Translations under genes and position numbers: made by a program | In this document: positions 33,647-45,450 of the stretch, one piece after another | Numbering within the stretch: position 1 is the first letter of the stretch | Layout: the number at the start of each line of letters is the position of its first letter | DNA from: Ailanthus altissimus | Lineage: Eukaryota; Streptophyta; Magnoliopsida; Sapindales; Simaroubaceae | Assembly: GCA_946807835.1 (NCBI GenBank) | Contig: OX327690.1 | Location: 30,288,501 to 30,352,500, forward strand | Length of the DNA: 64,000 nt | Direction: 5' to 3' | Notes under the pieces: generated by a model | Told to the model about the DNA's origin: nothing | The model's database searches: none | The model's input: only the letters and a program-made list of their open reading frames with translations

Positions 33647-35040
33647 AATGTTTAGATAAAATTATCAAGAGTTTGCATCTTAATTGCATAATAATTTACA
33701 CCAAACACTCTATTGAGTATTGACAGGGTGGTTAGTATCCTTTACCCGCGACCCAACTCGTACACTAAGAAGTGTTGGGTCCGAGTTCCTCAATTTAAAT
33801 TTACATGAAGGATGGATTTAATTTCAAGTACTTCAAGTATGTCTATGCAAATGGAGCACAAAGATACGAGTTGTACAGTAAGAGATGTATAACAAGTACA
33901 ACACTTAGATAAATATTTAATTGTTGGTGTTCGTCGGATTGGATCCGACAAATTTTGCCAATAATCTATCCAATTAATCATTAAGTGAATCATTGATTGA
34001 TATAAATTATAAATAAATTCGATTTAAAAATAAAAAATTATCAATTTCATTCAAAGATATCAACTTTTAAATCCAATTCAATTCCGCAATCTTTCAAATT
34101 CCATAAAAAATAGATTGGTTTGTGAATCGGATTGGAGGAATCGCATTGGATTCTGAATACTTCTAGTAATCAATAGATATAATGTACTATTAAAAAAAAA
34201 AAAATACTTGTCTCCTCTAAAGTTCAGCTATATGACTAGTAACAAAATGTGTGCGCTTTTAAGATGCAACCAATTAAGGTACTTGGGAGAAACCTTTGGA
34301 GGATTGGGAGTTTCTCTTTAGTTGTAAATATGAGGTGAAGGTTCAATGAAGTTTAAAATAATTTTAGATAATACTAAAATTATTATTTTTTTTTTCAAAA
34401 CTTCAAGGTTGAAAGTTAATATGGTAAGCTTAAAATACAAGAGCTGTAAATTTCTTATTTCCATTTTCTTTAAATATATATATGTATATATATTTGAGTG
34501 ACACTTTTATTCTTAATTTAATATTTTAACCCCTTATTAACAACAATTAATTACAAAGGAGGTTTGTGCTATTTTAAAAAAATTTCTATTATTCAACGAA
34601 AAAGAAAAAGAACATCATTTCATTGATTGCCTAAATGTAGTAGCTACAAGTTTTTATTCACCAAGGGAGAAAATGAGGCCCTCTTACATGCAAATATGGT
34701 ATTTGTATACTTATGTAGTTCATATAAATGCAGTGATGATATTAGTTTCTTTGGCCAGCGGGCGCGGGACTTTTTTTTCTTCTTGATTTTGTTTCCTTAA
34801 TTCAAGAATTTTTTTATTGATTGATATAAAAGGATGAGTAAATGCTATTTATTTTCTATTAGATTCGTTAACTATAAAAAACACTTTAATGTTTGATAAT
34901 ATTTAAAAACTTTTATAACTATAATAGTATAAATTAACTTTAAAAAGGTATAACAATTTATTTATTTAAAAAATTAATAATTGTGTCTATATAATATCAA
35001 ACAATAAAAATACACAATATAAATGATAAAATTAGTATAC
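33647..35040. other. Intergenic DNA at the right end of copy B
   Basis: It is almost identical to 20993-22430 apart from the 41-bp deletion at about 33857 and scattered single-base changes. No gene is seen. Confidence 0.5.
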
Positions 35041-35925
35041 TTCTACAATTATTATTTTTTTAAAATCTTATATTATAAATTATTATTTAATATGAATGTT
35101 TGTATTTTTATTAAAATACAAATATTCAATATCAATCATCATGTTAATTTAATAAATAAAGAAAAATTATCAATTGCAACACAATGTAAATGTATTATTT
35201 ACACAATGTTATTTAACTACTTAGAATTACATTAAACAATGCTAATTTTATTACTTACATAGTATTTTGTTACTGTTTTATATTGTACAAATGTAATAAT
35301 TGATTTTTTAAATAAAAAAACTGTCACACCCTCTTAAAGTTAATTTATATTATTATATTTATAACAACAATTTTTTTGTGTGGATATTATCAAATACAAG
35401 AGGAATTTTAATAGTTAGAGAATATATTAGAAAGTAAATGGTAAATGTTTTTAAAAGATCCGTCTTTTAATAGGCTGATAATATGTTTGGTATGATCCAG
35501 ACTTTTATTTTATAAGCATTAAAAGGAGTACAAATTCAAGAAAGAACAAAAGCTCAACGGTTGATATAGAAGAGACTTAGTATTTTTTTATTTATTTATT
35601 GCCATCCAATTAAAAAAAAGACTCTTTTCAATTGGATGAGTTAATTTCTTCAGATGAATTGTAAGTTAAAAAAAACTTTAAAAAAAAATTAATTTATCTA
35701 TTTTTTTAATAATTCTTGGTCCAAACTCTAATATTTTTATTATTGTTAGTACCGATATTTATATTAACCCAAGCTTTGATATTAATCTTGCTTCTAAGGA
35801 AAAAATTGAAAATTCTTCAATCAAAATATTTTTTATCCAAAATTTTCGCCATAATCCATAATATAATTTTCTCCTATGTTAATTAGAAAATATATCAATG
35901 TAGATTGTCAAAGAGCCCGTAAAAC
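35041..35925. other. Unique AT-rich DNA between copy B and polygalacturonase C
   Basis: There is no gene. It has no equivalent beside copy A, so this is the original right flank of the duplicated segment. An inverted match (TCCAATTAAAAAAAAGACTC and CTTTTCAATTGGATGAG) lies around 35605-35640. Confidence 0.4.
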
Positions 35926-37016
35926 CTATGCGCACACAGCTGGGATCTGTTTACCAACAAGAGTTGGTTTAACATTGGAACAAGAAGATGTTGCTGGACC
36001 ATTGTCATCAACACCATTGTACATTAAGTTTATGTCTCCAATCTCCACATTTTGGCATGGAAACTTTTTGCTACACACTAGACTCACAGCCACAGATGAG
36101 TCTGGCACCGTTAGTTGTGTTTCTGAAAGTGCAATTTTTCACCGTCACTCCAAAAACATCTTCCTCACCTTCAGACTTCCCCAGGCTGCCAACACTGATC
36201 CCGTGTCCCGGTCCGCAGAAGACATTGGAGATTAAGATGTTTCTACTGCCTTGACCAAGAGAGACACAGTCATCACCAGTTGCTATTACAGAATGTGATA
36301 TCTCGATACCATTTGATCTTCCAATGTGAATTCCATCCGTATTTGGACCATCCGTGTGTGCTGAGATGTTAAGAGAATTTAGCTTCAAGTTGTAGCAACC
36401 AAGCATGTTCACGTGGAAGAACTTGCTATCAACAGATTGTATTCCGATAATTGTTGAGTCGTTCAGGAAATTAAATCGTACAGACTATCAAACAGAAGTA
36501 CTGTTAATCAGCAATAAACGTTGAAGATAAAAGAACGGGTTATTATTGTAATATAAGAGTACTTACCACAGGAAGCTTGCAATCTGAATTTTTATGGCAG
36601 TTGTTTTTTGGCCATGCTGTTTGGCCTTGGCCATGGAAAATTCCGCCGCCTGGGAGAGTGAAGTTTCTTAGATATTTGAAGGTGATCCAACTTTCTTTAT
36701 CGGCTAAATTTGATAGGCCAGCAGGAGCCTGGACAAGCCCTTGAAGTTGAAAGGAAATTGGACCTTTGTATGGACCTTCAAAGACAGCTAAACTCACCAA
36801 ATATGTTCCCGGTGGAACCACTACCTTGCTGTTGCCGTTCCAGTTGCAAGCTTCTCTCCAAGCATTATCAAAAGCGTTGCTATCATCTGCAATGCCATCG
36901 GCTACGGCATTGAAGTCCTTCACATTGAAAATTCCATTGATTGCATCAACATTTCTTATCAAAGCTAACAAAAGTATTGTAGAAAATACTTGTTGAGGGC
37001 AGGAACTACAACCCAT
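35926..37016 (-). pseudogene. Polygalacturonase (GH28), copy C, internal deletion
   Basis: The start at 37016 (MGCSSCPQQVFSTILLLAL) gives a signal peptide. The first exon (36567-37016) covers what are exons 1 and 2 in copy A, with no intron between DDSN and AFDNAW. After an intron, the exon from 36484 down carries NTDG, GDDC and GHGISVGSLG. At about 36098 the sequence jumps from NGARL directly into the VAVSLVC segment of the last exon, out of frame. The deletion removes the lysine of the RLK/RIK catalytic motif, the following ~85 residues and the last intron, and the frame ends at a stop near 36071. The old stop codon is still at 35926-35928. It is more diverged than A and B are from each other. 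Confidence 0.88.
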
Positions 37017-37390
37017 CTTGAGCTTGACAAAATGAAGGGTTGATCCGATAAATTTAATTCTCTTGATTTGTTCTAAATTTTGTTGATGGTAAATCGATCA
37101 ATATCGGATGCATCTATAAAGTGGAGATAGAGAAGTTCCTCCACTAATTCTGAAACTTCCTTTTAGAATTTTAGGCTTTAAGCAAAACTAAGGACTTGTT
37201 TTAGCATGATTTTGGGAGCAACTCCCTCGTTGAAAGTTGCCCAAGTTGTTTTTTGATCCATTAATTTCTCTTTTTATTGTTACTTTTATATACAATTCGC
37301 AACAAATTCTTACCGTTACAATTATTATGAGAACAAACAAGGATTAGAACTTGTACAGTTCATGTTTATAGAATGTCAAAATGATTGAAA

Positions 37391-37597
37391 TATATATATA
37401 TATATATATAAATGATCTAGTGAGCTATGTAATTTACTATATAATGAGCAATGCTATTATGTGGTATTGTCTAGTTAATTAATAAATTTTACATATCTTG
37501 CGATGTGCTATAAAATTTTAGTATATATTCAGGTGCTCACTATATATAATTACATAGTCTACAAGATTATTCACCTATATATATATATATATATAGT
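37391..37597. repeat. MITE-like hairpin flanked by TA microsatellites
   Basis: The left arm (37410-37455, with GAGCTATGTAATTTACTATA) and the right arm (37535-37580, on the minus strand GACTATGTAATTATATATAG) form an imperfect inverted repeat of about 45 bp around an interior of about 80 bp. (TA)n runs lie on both outer sides. It is non-coding. A small DNA-transposon derivative inserted into, or bordered by, TA repeats is the likeliest explanation. Confidence 0.45.
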
Positions 37598-37619
37598 TAA
37601 AAATTTGAAATGTTTCTAT

Positions 37620-40600
37620 TTGGTTTGAGAGAAAATTTGCTGAGAAAGTTTAGTTGAAAACTCTAGAATTTTATTATGAATCTATAACAAAAATTGTAAT
37701 ATACTAGTGCTATTTATATCTCGGTTTGTTATAGCATTAACCAATCAAAATACAACACTAACAAACTTCGTTAACAACCTCTAACAAACTATTAAAAGAG
37801 CGGGAAAAGAATTAATTTGATATAGTCAACACTATCAACTTAATTTACACTAGCATTTCTTTTAACTATCTTGATTCATTCCTCTGCAATCTCAAATTCA
37901 TTGCATACTTCATCATACACTCTAATATCCCCCCTCAAACTCAAGGTTTAAGAAGAAACATTGAGTTTATTTTTGAGATATGCAAACTACCCATAAGATA
38001 AAGACTTTGTAAAGATGTCTGCTACTTGCTCTTTACTGGCTATGTGTCCAACTTTCACGAGTCCAGCTTCAATTTTCTCTTTAATAAAATGTACATCCAG
38101 CTCTATATGTTTTGTTGTTGAGTGGAACACCAAATTTATGCTAAAATAGCAGTGCTTAAGTTATCACACCATATTGTAGGAGCTGCTACTAACTCAAATT
38201 TCAATTCATTTAATAGTGACTTTATCCAAATAACCTATGTGCAATCCTGAGCAAGTGAAATATACTCTGATTCAATATTGGATTAAGCCACCACTTGTAG
38301 TTTTCTAGATGACCAGGCCACCAAGATACTGCTTAGAAACACACAATAGCCACCCACTGATTTTTTATCATTAAGATCACATCTCTAGTCAACATCCGAG
38401 AACCCTTTAAGCATCATACTGCCATATGAGTTAAACTTTAAGCCATAATTTTTTGTATTTTGTAAGTACCTTAAAACCCTTTTACAAGTAGCCTAATGTT
38501 TCAAAGTGGAATTTAACATAAATTGACTCAATTTATTGACTGAGTATGCCAACTCTGGCTTTCATAATGTAAGATACTACAATACTCTTGCAATGCTTAT
38601 GTAGAGAGTTGGTTCCTTGAAGAGATCACTGTCTTCCTTCTATAACTTATTGCCTACACCCATTAGTGTATTGTAGGGTTTACAATTCTGCATCTTAGCC
38701 CTTTGCAACAGATCCTGTATGTATTTTGTTTGACATAGAAACAAGCTTCTATCTATTTTGGTGACTTCAATTCTTAAAAAGAACTTAGGATCTCTCAAAT
38801 CCTTTAAAGAAAAATCCTTGTTCAGCCTCTTTATCAAATTCTCTATCTATTATGTATTGGCTCATGTTATTAATATATCATCTACACATATTAAGATAAG
38901 TAGATTTAAGATGCCTTGACACTTTATAAACAAAGATGTGTATGCTTTTGAATTCTGAAATCCCTAGCTTGTCAAACATATTCTTAATCTCTCAAACTAA
39001 GCTCTTGGAGCTTGTTTCGGCCCATAAAGGGCTTTCTTCAGTTTGCATACATGTGTAAGCTTAAGTTTGTTCTAAAAACCACAAGGCTGCTCTATATAAA
39101 CTTATTCTGTCAAGATACCATTCAAGAATGCATTATTTATATCAACTTGTCTTATTCTCCAATTGTTCATAACTGCAAGACTAAGTATTATTCTGATTGT
39201 AGCAGCTTTCACTACTAGACTGTAAGTGTCAAAGTAATCAATACTCGCTGTTTGATGAAAGCCCTTGGCAACTAGCCTGGCTTTGTACTTCAACACACTA
39301 TTATCAGGGTTTTATTTGATATTATAAACCCATTTATTGTTTATTACTTTCTGGTTTTCAAGTTTTGGTACTAACTCGCAAGTCTTATTTCTTATAAAAG
39401 CATTATATTCCTCTTGCATTGATTTCCTCTATTGAGGTTCTGTCAGGGGTGAATCCACATTGCCTGGTTTTGTTTCTTTCTTTGTTACCTGATAAATTTT
39501 TGGTTTATAGATTTCCATTTTTGATCTAGTAATCATATGGTGTGTTGAGTTGGCTCATGTCTGGGTTGTATTTGTGTTTAGGGTGAAACTTTCTAGATTT
39601 GTGAGGTGTATAAGACTTGATGATGTGTTTTGATTTGAATTAGGGTGTTTTGTTTGTATAGGACTTGGTGGTGTATACAAATTTGGTCTAGGAAGATCTA
39701 TTTGGTGTATTTGTATTTGATAGGACCACTGTTATTACTATATGCTGATGATTTGCTAAAAATTCATCTCTGTTAATACCACTGTTAAGATATAAAGGGA
39801 TTGTAGACATACAAGGATTTAAAGATGTTGTAGTTGTATCTGTTGACATGTGATTTGTGTTGAAAGCAAAATCATTCTTAAAGGGGAAACTATTTTCATC
39901 AAAAACCACATCTCTAGCTATATACTTTTCCTGAGCTACTCAAACACTTATACCCTTTGTGCATTGGATTATATAGCCTATAAATGCACAATTAATTGAG
40001 TGAAAGTCTAATTTATTTTTGTTGTACGGTTTGAGGTGTGAGTAACAAGTACAGCCAAAGCATTTCATAAATCCATAATATGGTTTTTGTTTGTATAACA
40101 ACTTAAAAGGTGATTTATTTTGTAGTGATGGTGTTGGTAGTCTATTTATAAGGTAGACACTAGTATGAAAAGACTCCCACCGAAAATTTATAATCATTTT
40201 AGCTTGAGCAAGTAATATTAGATCAATTTCTATCATATGTCTGTGTTTTCTTTTAACAGTGCCATTTTGGTCATGTGTATAGGGGCATGAATGTCTAAAA
40301 GAGATACCATATTCTTGAAGAAATGGTATAAAATTTATGTATTCACTTACCCAATCAAATTGGAGAGTTTTGATGGACGTTTCAAATTATTTTTCAACTT
40401 GTGTTTTAAAGTGTTTGAATGTTTCTAGATTATGACTTTGTTTTCAATAGAAAGATTCATGTATATTTTGTGAAGTCATCTACAATACTTAAGTAATATT
40501 TGTATCATTCTCTTAACAATAAGGGTGCAAGTCCCCAAACATCAGTGTATAGTAATTCAAGTGGTGTTTTTTGACTTGGTTTTAGTTGCTGAAAAATGCA

Positions 40601-41175
40601 ACTTGTGAGACTTTCCATACTGACAGCTTTCACAAAAATTTGGTAAGGTTCTTTTATTCATCTAAATGGTATCTTACAATGGTTTATAACTTGATTCAAA
40701 GTATGATTATTTGGATGCCCTATCCTTTTATGCATTAAATCTACAGCTAATAAATGGCATCTATGTACAAGGGCACATTTGATCAATAGTTTGTGTCTTA
40801 CAACCTTACTCAACTATACAAGAGAAATATTTATTCTTTGTTCTAAGGACAGAAAACATAGAAGAGGGTTTACTAAAAGCTAATACAAAATTCTTAGAGT
40901 GTGTGTTGGTATGTGACAATGGCAGCTTGTATGTGACAATTGTTACATACTAGTGCTATTTATATCTCAGTTTGTTACAACATTAACCAATCAAAATACA
41001 ACACTAATAAACTTCTTTAACAACCTCTAACAAGCTATTAAAAGAGCGAAAAAAGAATTAATCTGATATGAGCAGCACTATCAACTTAATTTATACCGGC
41101 ATCTATTTTAATTATCTTGATTCATTCCTCTATATTCTCAAACTCATTGCATACTTCACCATACATTATAATATT
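37620..41175 (-). mobile_element. Decayed short copia element
   Basis: Two related repeats (37620-37932 and about 40945-41175) share a segment of about 230 bp beginning TAGTGCTATTTATATCTC. A polypurine tract (minus strand GAGTTTGAGGGGGGAT) borders the left one, so the element reads on the minus strand. Coding relics in copia order, right to left, are a pre-integrase-like HKRIGHPNNHTL near 40700, integrase pieces at 39940-40600 (SFHTSVYLINRLP, FKLLYKQKP), reverse transcriptase pieces at 39102-39296 (YKARLVAKGFHQ, VDINNAFLNG) and 38640-38837 (DLRDPKFFLRIEV), and short fragments down to 38100. Many stops are present. The 5' LTR has lost its inner end and gag is missing, giving 3.6 kb in total. 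No target duplication was confirmed. Confidence 0.8.
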
Positions 41176-41720
41176 TTTTAAATAATTTTAATATAAAAAA
41201 AAATCTTAAACCCTAGTCTGCTTTGCTCTTTAATCTTAGTGTAAGCGAAACCTCAAATCTCTTAGACTATTTTAAATTTTTTTGCTCAATTAAACTAATA
41301 CTCCCAATAATTAAAGTATCTAAAATTGTGGATTACATTATAATTTTATGCATTAAATGTTTTTCGATCTGATTTTTTTATTTAAAAGATGTGATTTTTT
41401 TTAGGGAATACACATATAGGTTCTTTCCATTATTTCGAGTTCCAAATTGCTAGGAATAATGATTTATAAGGTACAAGAAGTGCTAATTAAAAATTTTAAA
41501 TTAAGTTGGGTTCATCAACACAAGACAAACCACATAGGCTAATGCTATTGCTTGAAAACATCAAGAAGAGTCATTAAACTAACATCACACTTATCTAATG
41601 TGACAATAGCAACTAACGTGGCAGATTATCCAAAGTGTATGATGCAAGATGCCAATAATTGTAAGGAAAAAAAAAAACTTTAAAACGGTGAAAATTTTAT
41701 GTTTTAGTCATTATCTCTTT
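41176..41720. other. Spacer between copia relic and LINE
   Basis: This is AT-rich DNA with no recognised feature. Its last bases form the left target duplication of the LINE (starting at 41721). Confidence 0.4.
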
Positions 41721-41856
41721 TGCATGCATGATACATCTTTTTTTTTTTGGTAAGTAAAATTTTTTATATAAATGCTAAATCCCGCTGGTATTACAGAGAA
41801 AAGATTCAATAAAAGAGAGAAAGTAAAACAGTACAATCCCAGACAGTTAACTACAT

Positions 41857-44800
41857 TTACCAACCAACTGCAATGTGGTCAATCCCTTGGCCATTTACAG
41901 CACTTATACATCTAATCCAAATAACATCCTTAATCTTTTGGTAAACTTCGCTTGTAGAAGGAGTTTTCTGTTGGAAGACCTTCAAATTCCGTTCTCTCCA
42001 AATAAAGTAGATTGTAGCGCAGAACGATACTCTTCTAATCTTACTGAGAGTGGATTTGCCTTTAGATTTCCTGCACATGAAGGAGATTACTCGTTGCCAT
42101 CTGTTCGGGCACTGATTGAGTTGACACGCCCTTAGTACTTTGTGCCAAATTTCACTACAAAAGTTGCATTGGAAGAATAAGTGTGAGATTGTTTCCTTGT
42201 CATTACCACAAAGGGGGCAATCATCTGATGGGATAACCCCCCATTTTTTAAGTCTCTCTCTGGTAGATAATCTGTTCTTCAAAGCTAACCAAGTAACGAA
42301 GCTGTGTCTAGGTATATGTTGCGTTCCCCATATCAGTTTACTCCATCCCACCTTAGCCTCATTGTTCTTAAGATATCTCCAAGTACTCGCAATGGAAAAC
42401 TTTGCATTGGGACTTGCGGTGAATGAAATTCTATCTTCTCTTTCCGAAATTGAAATATTTTTACGGAGATAGTCCCATACCTGAGAAGTGTACTCGTCCA
42501 AAGGGTCAGGAAGGTTCCAATGACCATGCTGCCATAGTTCATTAACCTTTGCACCCCGAGGAATATCCGCATCGGAGATTTGTATGTGGGGGAATTTATT
42601 AACTATTGATTCTCCACCCAGCCATGGATCCCACCAAAATTGAAAGGACTTGCCGTTGCCCAATTCATAGGAGAACAGTTGTTTTATCTGACTTCTCAAT
42701 CCCAGCATCTTCCTCCAAGTTCAGCTACCATCCATTGGCTTTGTGATGCCCCAAAAACTTAGTCTCCGCAGTTTGTTATCAATTACCCATTTTGCCCACA
42801 ATGAGGCTTTCACAGCAACCAGCTCCCAGATGTGTTTAGTAACTGCCGCTGAATTCCACAACCTTATAGATTTAATGCCAAGACCCCCCTCAATTTTATC
42901 TTTGCATACCTCATTCCAGCCCACTAAACCTCTCTTCCCCTGCTGGTTACTTCCATGCCATAAGAAATTACGACATTTGCTTTCAATTTCTTTGGTGACC
43001 GACTTAGGCAGGGTGAACATAGAACTCCAGTAGACATGCATGCTCATTATGACTGATTTTATTAATTGCAACCGCCCCGCATAGCTCAGATATTTCACAG
43101 TCCAGCTTGAGATTCTTGCAGAGATCCTATTAATGAGCACCTGACAGTGGTCTTTCTTCAGTCCTCCAGAGATTAAGGGGATACCTAAGTATTTGATAGG
43201 CAAAACACCTTGCTGGAACTGAGTCACTTGAAGGATTGTCTCCTTGGTAGGTTGAGGCACATTCCCAAAGAAGATGAAGCTCTTACCAGCGTTTAGGTGC
43301 AACCCTGAGACCATTGAGAAATCATCAAGTGCTTGTTTAAAGAAGCCCACGGACTTGACATCCCCATTAGAGAACAACAATAGGTCATCTGCGAACATCA
43401 AGTGGTTTAGTTTCAGCCTGTTACACCCTTTGTGATATATAAACTGGTTTTGAGGAATACAACTTAGGCTCCTACTGAGGTATTCCATGGCCATAACAAA
43501 AAGCAAAGGGGACATGGGATCCCCCTGCCTCAAACCTTTCTTCCCCGGGAAAAAGCCTTCTAGTCTGCCATTTACCATAACTGAGTACGTGCTTGTTCTG
43601 ACACACTTCATGATGATGTTGATAAAGTGATAAGGGAAATTCAGACCCATCAATACCTCTTCTAGGAAATCCCAAGATACTGAATCATAAGCTTTGCGGA
43701 GATCTATTTTAAGAGCACACCTTGGGCTCCCACTGTTGCGATCATAACCCCTCACAAGCTCATGAGCTAGTAAGACATTATCTGATATCTTCCTATTAGG
43801 GATAAATGCTGATTGACTAGGGCTGACCAAGTAGCTCACCACTCTCCTCAGTCTGCATGTTATAATTTTGGTAATACATTTGTAGAGGACGGTACAACAT
43901 GCAATTGGTCTATAGTCCCCCAAGCTATGAGGATTATGAACCTTAGGCACAAGGGTAATGGCAGTGGCATTGTAGAACTGACCTGAGGAGAAGAGATGTT
44001 GCACAGCTGCAGTGACCTCCCTTCCTATTATGTGCCAGCATTTTTGAAAGAAGCAACTGTTATAGCCATCCGGTCCAGGGGCTTTATCACCATTGATGCT
44101 GAAGATAGCACTTCTGACTTCTTGTTCTGTGACAGGGGCATTCAACATGTCTCTATCATCAACCTTCAATTTAAGGCCCGCGTCCATAATTCTTTTTTGT
44201 ATGGACGTCCTATGGGAGGTAGGGGTACCCAACAAATCTTTGTAGTATCGGACAATGGCTTCTTTCACAACCGTGGGGTCTTCAACAATTTCTCCGTTTG
44301 GGTTTTCAATCGAAATGATTCTATTCCGAGCTCTTCTTTGCTTAACTGACTTATGAAAGTAGCTGGTGTTTGAATCCCCCATTTGAATCCATCTGATTCT
44401 GGATTTTTGTCTGACAATGCTTTCTTCAGCATAAATAAGATTCCTTAAATGTTGGTAAATGCCCCTTTCCTCATCTTGAAGGGTTTGGTTGAAAGGGTCA
44501 TAGATCAGACTACTCTGTAATGAGGCCAACATCAGTTTGTAATCTTCAATCTTTTGCTGGATGTCCGAGAAGAAGACCATATTAAGCTCTTTTAGCTTGG
44601 GCTTCAATAGCTTTAGTTTAAACCATACCTTGGCCATTGGGGGACCATGACAAACATGCTGCCACTCTCTCTCGACTGTGGGAAGAAAATCACTGTGATT
44701 ACACCAGGCGTTGAAGAACTTGAAAGGAACCTTCCCAATATATGAAGCTCTAGAAATGGAGACCACGAGAGGAGAGTGATCTGAAATGCCCGCTGGAAGA

Positions 44801-45450
44801 ACTTCACACTCAGAAAACTCCAATGCATCCAGCCACTTTCCATTAACAAATGCCCAGTCAATTTTCCTCCAAATTCGTTGTCCACCTGTTTGATTGTTAC
44901 ACCAAGTGTAGTGACAACCATGGTTCTTTAACTCGAATAACTCTAGTCTCGATATCCAGTTTTTGAACTGTTCTACCATGTTATCATTAACCCATTGACC
45001 GCCAATTCTGTCATTGTTGCTGAGTACATTGTTGAAGTCTCCTTGGATTAACCACGGTATAGTGTTGGGAGACAAATCCTCCCTAAGGTCCTTCCACAGG
45101 TTCTCTCTCTCAATACTAGCAGAGGCACCATAAACCAGAGTCCAGTAAAACATCATACCATCAATAATCACTCTACTATGTATGAATTGTTGGTGTTTTT
45201 GTAAGATCGTGACATTGCATTTAGCCGGATTAAAGGCGATCCATATTCTTCCCATGTCTAGGCACTCAGAATTATTATCTAGTTTCCACTCTCGTAATGC
45301 CAACTTCTTCCAAATGGTATCTAGATTAGACAGTTTCACTTTTGTTTCTAACAATCCCAAAATACATAATCGACAAGATTTAATCAGAGCCCGTACCTCT
45401 GATTGTTTGCAGGGGTCATGGAGACCCCGAATGTTCCAGCTTGCGATCAT
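41857..45450 (-). pseudogene. LINE ORF2: endonuclease and reverse transcriptase, one nonsense codon
   Basis: The frame is continuous from ATG 45450 to 41857 except for a single TGA at 42721-42723 (codon 910). The context is DGS-stop-TWRKMLG, where related elements have tryptophan, so TGG to TGA is likely. Residues 1 to ~225 are an APE-type endonuclease (SWNIRG, Glu35 in LLETKVK, QGDFNNVLS, SDHSPLV), which nicks target DNA. Reverse transcriptase follows (YRPIACCTVLYK, LKIDLRKAYDSV, GLRQGDPMSPLLF, catalytic FADD at 686-689). Downstream of the stop, 42708-41857 keeps the zinc-binding RT tail (WGTQHIPRHSFVTWLALKNR, CPLCGNDKETISHLFFQC). The truncated product would keep EN and RT but lose the C-terminal zinc-binding part. 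No RNase H domain is seen. Confidence 0.92.

Larger units (their letters stand above)
22431..35040. repeat. Tandem segmental duplication, copy B
   Basis: The segment begins abruptly inside a copia leader (CTGTTGGGAGTTCATAATAT, matching 10681 onward) right after the end of copy A. It finishes at TTAGTATACTT, after which unique DNA follows. It differs from copy A by a 921-bp LTR insertion, a 343-bp deletion removing polygalacturonase exon 1, a 41-bp deletion and about 180 bp absent from copy A. Confidence 0.9.
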
